DNA of 64,000 nucleotides from Lachnospiraceae bacterium (GTDB lineage Bacteria > Bacillota > Clostridia > Lachnospirales > Lachnospiraceae). The notes under the pieces are model-generated. The model was given only the letters and a program-made list of their open reading frames with translations. It ran no database searches and had not been told where the DNA came from. The position numbers were made by a program, and so were the translations under genes. The stretch is taken from contig JAFQQI010000052.1 of the NCBI GenBank assembly GCA_017411305.1, positions 186,001-250,000 of the forward strand, in the 5' to 3' direction. Shown here piece by piece: positions 60,828 to 64,000 of the stretch (positions are counted from its first letter, which is position 1; the number at the start of each line of letters is the position of its first letter).

Positions 60828-61688
60828 TCAGTCTGCCGGTTTTTGATAAAACCGTCCATACAATTGTTCAGTTCTGATGGCATTTACGAAAGCATCCTCA
60901 TCTACTGCTTTCACTGCCCGAATCACCTTTTTACTCTCTGCACTGGAAACTACGGAATATACCACGTTTCTTTCGTGATGTCCGTAGGAACCTTTTCCAT
61001 CCAGAACCGTAGCTCCATGGTGGCTTATTTCATAAATGGCTGCGCACACCTCTTCGGCCCGGTTAGTAACAATAAACAGAGTCTGTTGCTGATACTTTTT
61101 GTATAATACATGTAGCACCTGGGTAGAAACAAATTGGAAAATAATCGAATATAGCGCCTTATCCCAGCCAAATAAAATGCCTGCCGCACCCAGAATTACT
61201 ACATTTAGTCCAAGCACAATATTAAAGGAATCCACACCCTTTTTATCAGAAAGATAGATAGCAATAAAATCCGTACCGCCTGTCGTCGCGTTCATGGTAA
61301 GACACATGCTAATCACAAGACCGTTAATCATACCGCCGAACACACTGATAAGTAACGTATCATAGGTGATTACATAACCGGGTATCATATCCGTCAGCAC
61401 ACTGGTAAGTACTATCATCAGGCAGGAATATAAGGTGAATTTCTTCCCGATAAACCTAAAGCCGATATACACCGGAAATGCATTCAGCAAAAGATTTACA
61501 ATACTGTACGGAATCTCTACCTTAAAAAACAATTCTCCGATTCTCTGTATCAGAATAGTAAGACCGGTTGCTCCGCCGGGATATAGACCGCCTGTCCGTA
61601 CAAAGGTCTTAATATTTATTGCCATCAACACTGCTGCAAGACAAACCACCAGAATTCTTTTACCGTCCTCTTTGATGCGAAATTTCAT
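60828..61688 (-). CDS. YitT family membrane protein (DUF161/DUF2179)
   Basis: 286 residues. Five to six membrane helices with GGLYPGGATGLTILIQRIG and TGGTDFIAIYLSDKKG, the duplicated glycine-rich motifs of YitT, are followed by a cytosolic DUF2179 domain (IVTNRAEEVCAAIYEISHHGATVLDGKGSYGHHERNVVYSVV). Function is unknown, and transport of a small metabolite is often suspected. The start at 61688 follows GGAGAG. It is the last gene of a four-gene run. Confidence 0.92.
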   Translation of the reverse strand: MKFRIKEDGKRILVVCLAAVLMAINIKTFVRTGGLYPGGATGLTILIQRIGELFFKVEIPYSIVNLLLNAFPVYIGFRFIGKKFTLYSCLMIVLTSVLTDMIPGYVITYDTLLISVFGGMINGLVISMCLTMNATTGGTDFIAIYLSDKKGVDSFNIVLGLNVVILGAAGILFGWDKALYSIIFQFVSTQVLHVLYKKYQQQTLFIVTNRAEEVCAAIYEISHHGATVLDGKGSYGHHERNVVYSVVSSAESKKVIRAVKAVDEDAFVNAIRTEQLYGRFYQKPAD

Positions 61689-61692
61689 ATAT

Positions 61693-62430
61693 TTACCACT
61701 CTCCGTCATTTGTGTATTCTGTTCCGTCTATCAAAAGCGTATCTTCGTCTACCCATTCAAAATCAATTTCATCCCATAATCCCCAACCTCTATGACATAA
61801 AATAACCGGATTCTTTGATATCCTGCCAATAAAAAAGGAAACAGCTTCCGTTCTCCTTACTTCCACAGTCGTAGAGCCGCCCAGTGCTCCCTCATCATAA
61901 TCAATTATCTCTGCAACATATTTTCCCTCCGGCGACTGCTTGCTGTGCATAACACTGGTTACACCAAAATCTCCAAGCAAAAGGCACAAAAATAACCAAA
62001 CGCCAACTCCACTTCCAATTACCATCGTTGTAATTGTAAATGCAATCTTCACACCTTTTTCCTGCACTTCATGGAACATCATCACTCCTGAAGCAGAAAT
62101 CGAAATGATGATAAGCAAAATAAAAACGACAAAAGAATACTCCCATTTTGCCAAATATTCCCCAAAGCATCCTGCCCAAATCAGTGTTAACGGAAGTAAT
62201 ACCGCAGTACTTATTTGTGACGTTTCTCCCAGTTTTATCTTAAGTAAGTATATCCCCGCATAAACTATTAATTCTATTATTACCAAAACAGCATATGTGA
62301 TGAGTGGCTCATACAACTCCAGTGTAAATCCCGCAAATGCTATTTGAAATCTTCCGTAAACTCCTACGCAAGGAAGAACAGCAAAAAGAACACACAGCCA
62401 AACAGGTCCAAATGCCAACAGTTTTTTCAT
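61693..62430 (-). CDS. Membrane protein with DUF5412-like C-terminal domain
   Basis: 245 residues. Four or five hydrophobic segments in the first 160 residues are followed by an extracytoplasmic beta domain (SPEGKYVAEIIDYDEGALGGSTTVEVRR ... WGLWDEIDFEWVDEDTLLIDG). The SPDGKY-x-A/EIxxx-D-x-GALGGST pattern resembles DUF5412. It is joined to the small gene upstream (stop and start 3 bp apart, ribosome site GGAGGT in that gene's end) and to yitT downstream (4 bp). Confidence 0.7.
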   Translation of the reverse strand: MKKLLAFGPVWLCVLFAVLPCVGVYGRFQIAFAGFTLELYEPLITYAVLVIIELIVYAGIYLLKIKLGETSQISTAVLLPLTLIWAGCFGEYLAKWEYSFVVFILLIIISISASGVMMFHEVQEKGVKIAFTITTMVIGSGVGVWLFLCLLLGDFGVTSVMHSKQSPEGKYVAEIIDYDEGALGGSTTVEVRRTEAVSFFIGRISKNPVILCHRGWGLWDEIDFEWVDEDTLLIDGTEYTNDGEW

Positions 62431-62433
62431 CCT

Positions 62434-62649
62434 TTATTCACCTCCCGGATCCTCTAAATCAAAAAGCGCACCTTTTGCAAAAGGGCTACCCACATCACAT
62501 CTTCCATGGTGATAGGACTTCTTTGCCTCTCCTTCTTTTATATCCTCAGAGGTTTCCACCTTGATACGGCTGACGCCACCTTCTGCCATATTATCCAGAA
62601 TCTTGATAAGCTTATCAATATCATCCCCTTGGTTTGTTTGATTATCCAT
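62434..62649 (-). CDS. Small hydrophilic protein (71 aa), unknown
   Basis: 71 residues. An N-terminal acidic part (DDIDKLIKILDNMAEGG) is followed by a His/Cys-containing stretch SYHHGRCDVGSPFAKG and an acidic end. Good AGGAGG ribosome site. It lies 13 bp after the 75-residue gene upstream. Such paired small genes recur in Lachnospiraceae, with function unknown. Confidence 0.68.
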   Translation of the reverse strand: MDNQTNQGDDIDKLIKILDNMAEGGVSRIKVETSEDIKEGEAKKSYHHGRCDVGSPFAKGALFDLEDPGGE

Positions 62650-62662
62650 TTTGGTATTCCTC

Positions 62663-62890
62663 CTATCTTCCTAAATCCTGAAGGCTCTGCAATAAATCAA
62701 GGTCTGACTGCAACACCTTGATATTGGAGGTAATCGCCTCCTGTCCCGGTTTTTGCACCGTAATTTCTATAATAGTCCCTTCTTCAATGCCGTTTCGAAA
62801 TACAGTATTCAAAAATGCCGCAAATTTAGGATGATTTGCTGTAAATGTATTTTTTGCATTCATTACTTTCATAAGTATCGCAGGATTCAT
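62663..62890 (-). CDS. Small conserved hypothetical protein (75 aa)
   Basis: 75 residues. A helical first half (ILMKVMNAKNTFTANHPKFAAFLNTVF) and a beta strand segment (EGTIIEITVQKPGQ) are followed by a helical end (LQSDLDLLQSLQDLG). It appears to be a compact soluble domain common in Lachnospiraceae, of unknown role. It is first of the four-gene run 62663-60828. Confidence 0.75.
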   Translation of the reverse strand: MNPAILMKVMNAKNTFTANHPKFAAFLNTVFRNGIEEGTIIEITVQKPGQEAITSNIKVLQSDLDLLQSLQDLGR

Positions 62891-62967
62891 TGTATATCAT
62901 TCCCTTCCTTTTTCTTTTATTATATCCTCATCTTCAAATAGGTACAAGCTTCTCTTAATTTTGTTGC

Positions 62968-62998
62968 TAAAAGGGAGTGACACTATCGCGCCACTCCC
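62968..62998 (-). terminator. Probable terminator of carB
   Basis: On the minus strand, GGGAGTG (62992-62998) pairs with CACTCCC (62973-62979), followed by TTTTAG. The T tract is short. Confidence 0.6.
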
Positions 62999-63035
62999 TC
63001 GTTCATCACTTTTCACTTTACATGAAAGCGTTTTC

Positions 63036-64000
63036 TTATTTGTCATGAATTTCGCTGTGTAATTCCTGTAAGGACTTCACTTCACTGGTTTCGTGATTCT
63101 TCACATAATGAATACCCTCTGCCGTTGCCTTTGCAGCCACAACAGTTGTGAAATAAGGAACCTTTGCTTTAATAGCCGCTTTACGCAGATAACTGTCATC
63201 GTTCACACTATCTTTACCTACAGGAGAATTAATGATAAGCTGTACATCTCCGTTGGTAATGATATCTGCCACATTAGGACGTCCTTCATAAAGCTTTTTT
63301 ACCTTACTTACAGGGATACCGTTAGCTGAAATTAAATCATAGTTTCCTTCGGTAGCTACTAACTTGAATCCGTCTTCAGCAAGCATTCTTGCCACTTCCA
63401 CCACCTCAGACTTATCCTTATTATTCACAGAAATCAATACTGTTCCTTCTAACGGAAGCTTGGACTGGCATGCTTCCTGTGCCTTAAAGAATGCTTCACC
63501 ATAGGAATGAGATAAACCAAGCACTTCACCGGTAGAACGCATTTCAGGTCCTAAAATAGGGTCAACCTCCTGGAACATGTTGAAGGGGAATACCGCTTCT
63601 TTCACACCATAGTTGGGAATTACCTGTTCCTTAAGAGTCGGTACCGGTGACGGACGGCCTGTAATTTCTGAGGTAATAATATCTGTTGCAATAGGTACCA
63701 TACGAATGTTACACACCTTAGAAACAAGGGGTACGGTACGGGATGCTCTGGGGTTTGCTTCCAGAACAAATACCTTGCCGTTTTCGATGGCATACTGCAT
63801 GTTCATAAGACCTTTTACATGCATCTCTTCTGCAATCTTTCTGGTATATTCTTTAATGGTTGCTACATTTTCTTCACTAATGTGTACGGAAGGAATGATA
63901 CATGCCGAGTCACCGGAGTGAATACCTGCAAGCTCAATATGTTCCATAACTGCCGGGACAAACGCATGGGTTCCGTCACTGATTGCATCTGCTTCACATT
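63036..64000 (-). CDS. carB: Carbamoyl-phosphate synthase large subunit, C-terminal part (truncated by window edge)
   Basis: The frame is open to the window end (reading CEADAISDGTHAFVPAVMEHIELAG there) and covers about the last 320 residues. It includes the end of the second ATP-grasp domain (VFVLEANPRASRTVPLVSKV) and the MGS-like allosteric domain (GFKLVATEGNYDLISANGIPVSKVKKLYEGRPNVADIITNGDVQLIINSPVG). The enzyme makes carbamoyl phosphate for pyrimidine and arginine synthesis together with CarA. An internal Met at 63947 is not the start. The ATP-grasp and MGS order is normal. Confidence 0.95.
   Translation of the reverse strand, partial: CEADAISDGTHAFVPAVMEHIELAGIHSGDSACIIPSVHISEENVATIKEYTRKIAEEMHVKGLMNMQYAIENGKVFVLEANPRASRTVPLVSKVCNIRMVPIATDIITSEITGRPSPVPTLKEQVIPNYGVKEAVFPFNMFQEVDPILGPEMRSTGEVLGLSHSYGEAFFKAQEACQSKLPLEGTVLISVNNKDKSEVVEVARMLAEDGFKLVATEGNYDLISANGIPVSKVKKLYEGRPNVADIITNGDVQLIINSPVGKDSVNDDSYLRKAAIKAKVPYFTTVVAAKATAEGIHYVKNHETSEVKSLQELHSEIHDK

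Overview
The window looks like a chromosomal segment of a low-to-mid GC Firmicute, most likely a Lachnospiraceae (Clostridia). The basis is the gene content: ABC-F, HflKC, YitT, DUF3842, the TIGR03915/TIGR03916 repair pair, PadR-DUF1700-DUF4097, GH94 phosphorylase with a DUF3502-type solute-binding protein, and many MATE exporters. AGGAGG-type ribosome sites and sigma-A promoters agree with this. Most genes are on the minus strand. I saw no phage, transposase, integrase or CRISPR array.

Layout. 1-11.4 kb: end of an ABC-F ATPase gene; a LacI regulator followed by glycogen phosphorylase; a two-gene chemotaxis unit (CheX-type phosphatase carrying MshEN-like repeats, plus CheY); two MATE exporters; an ECF transporter S subunit translationally coupled to a P-loop kinase; tRNA-Leu and a six-tRNA operon with a consensus promoter. 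11.5-15.1 kb: YfcE-like phosphodiesterase, RdgB, an amidase_3 protein that has lost its zinc ligands, a THUMP methyltransferase and a 48-residue Asn/Gln-rich protein. 15.2-15.9 kb: no protein gene, but a 456-bp imperfect palindrome bounded by inward-facing terminators. 15.9-25.3 kb: a cellobiose/cello-oligosaccharide locus with an ABC importer, LacI regulator, GH94 cellobiose phosphorylase and an unrecognised TIM-barrel-like protein.

25.5-33 kb: pyridoxal-type kinase, a HipBA toxin-antitoxin pair beside tRNA-Arg, and a tightly overlapping five-gene envelope operon headed by PadR with a large operator dyad. 33-41 kb: an FMN hydroxy-acid oxidase, an XPD-like helicase carrying an N-terminal RecB-type nuclease domain, an HPr/Crh-like protein without the active-site histidine, the TIGR03915/16 repair pair and RarA. 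41-47.3 kb: acyltransferase, CPBP protease, HAD phosphatase, an S1-domain protein and HflC/HflK. This last group is preceded by what reads as a yybP-ykoY (manganese) riboswitch with its own promoter and terminator. 47.4-58.6 kb: M23 peptidase, glycan-decoration genes, hibernation factor HPF, NlpC/P60 hydrolase, TrxB, SDR, MetF, a metzincin-like lipoprotein and an SPL-type radical SAM protein. 58.7-64 kb: small conserved proteins, membrane proteins, an 18-residue-repeat coiled-coil protein, YitT and the 3' end of carB.

The observations I rate highest are the giant palindrome at 15.4-15.8 kb, the manganese-type riboswitch placed in front of hflKC, the MshEN-CheX fusion, the pseudo-amidase and the PadR envelope operon. 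All assignments come from reading sequence and remembered family motifs. No database search was run.
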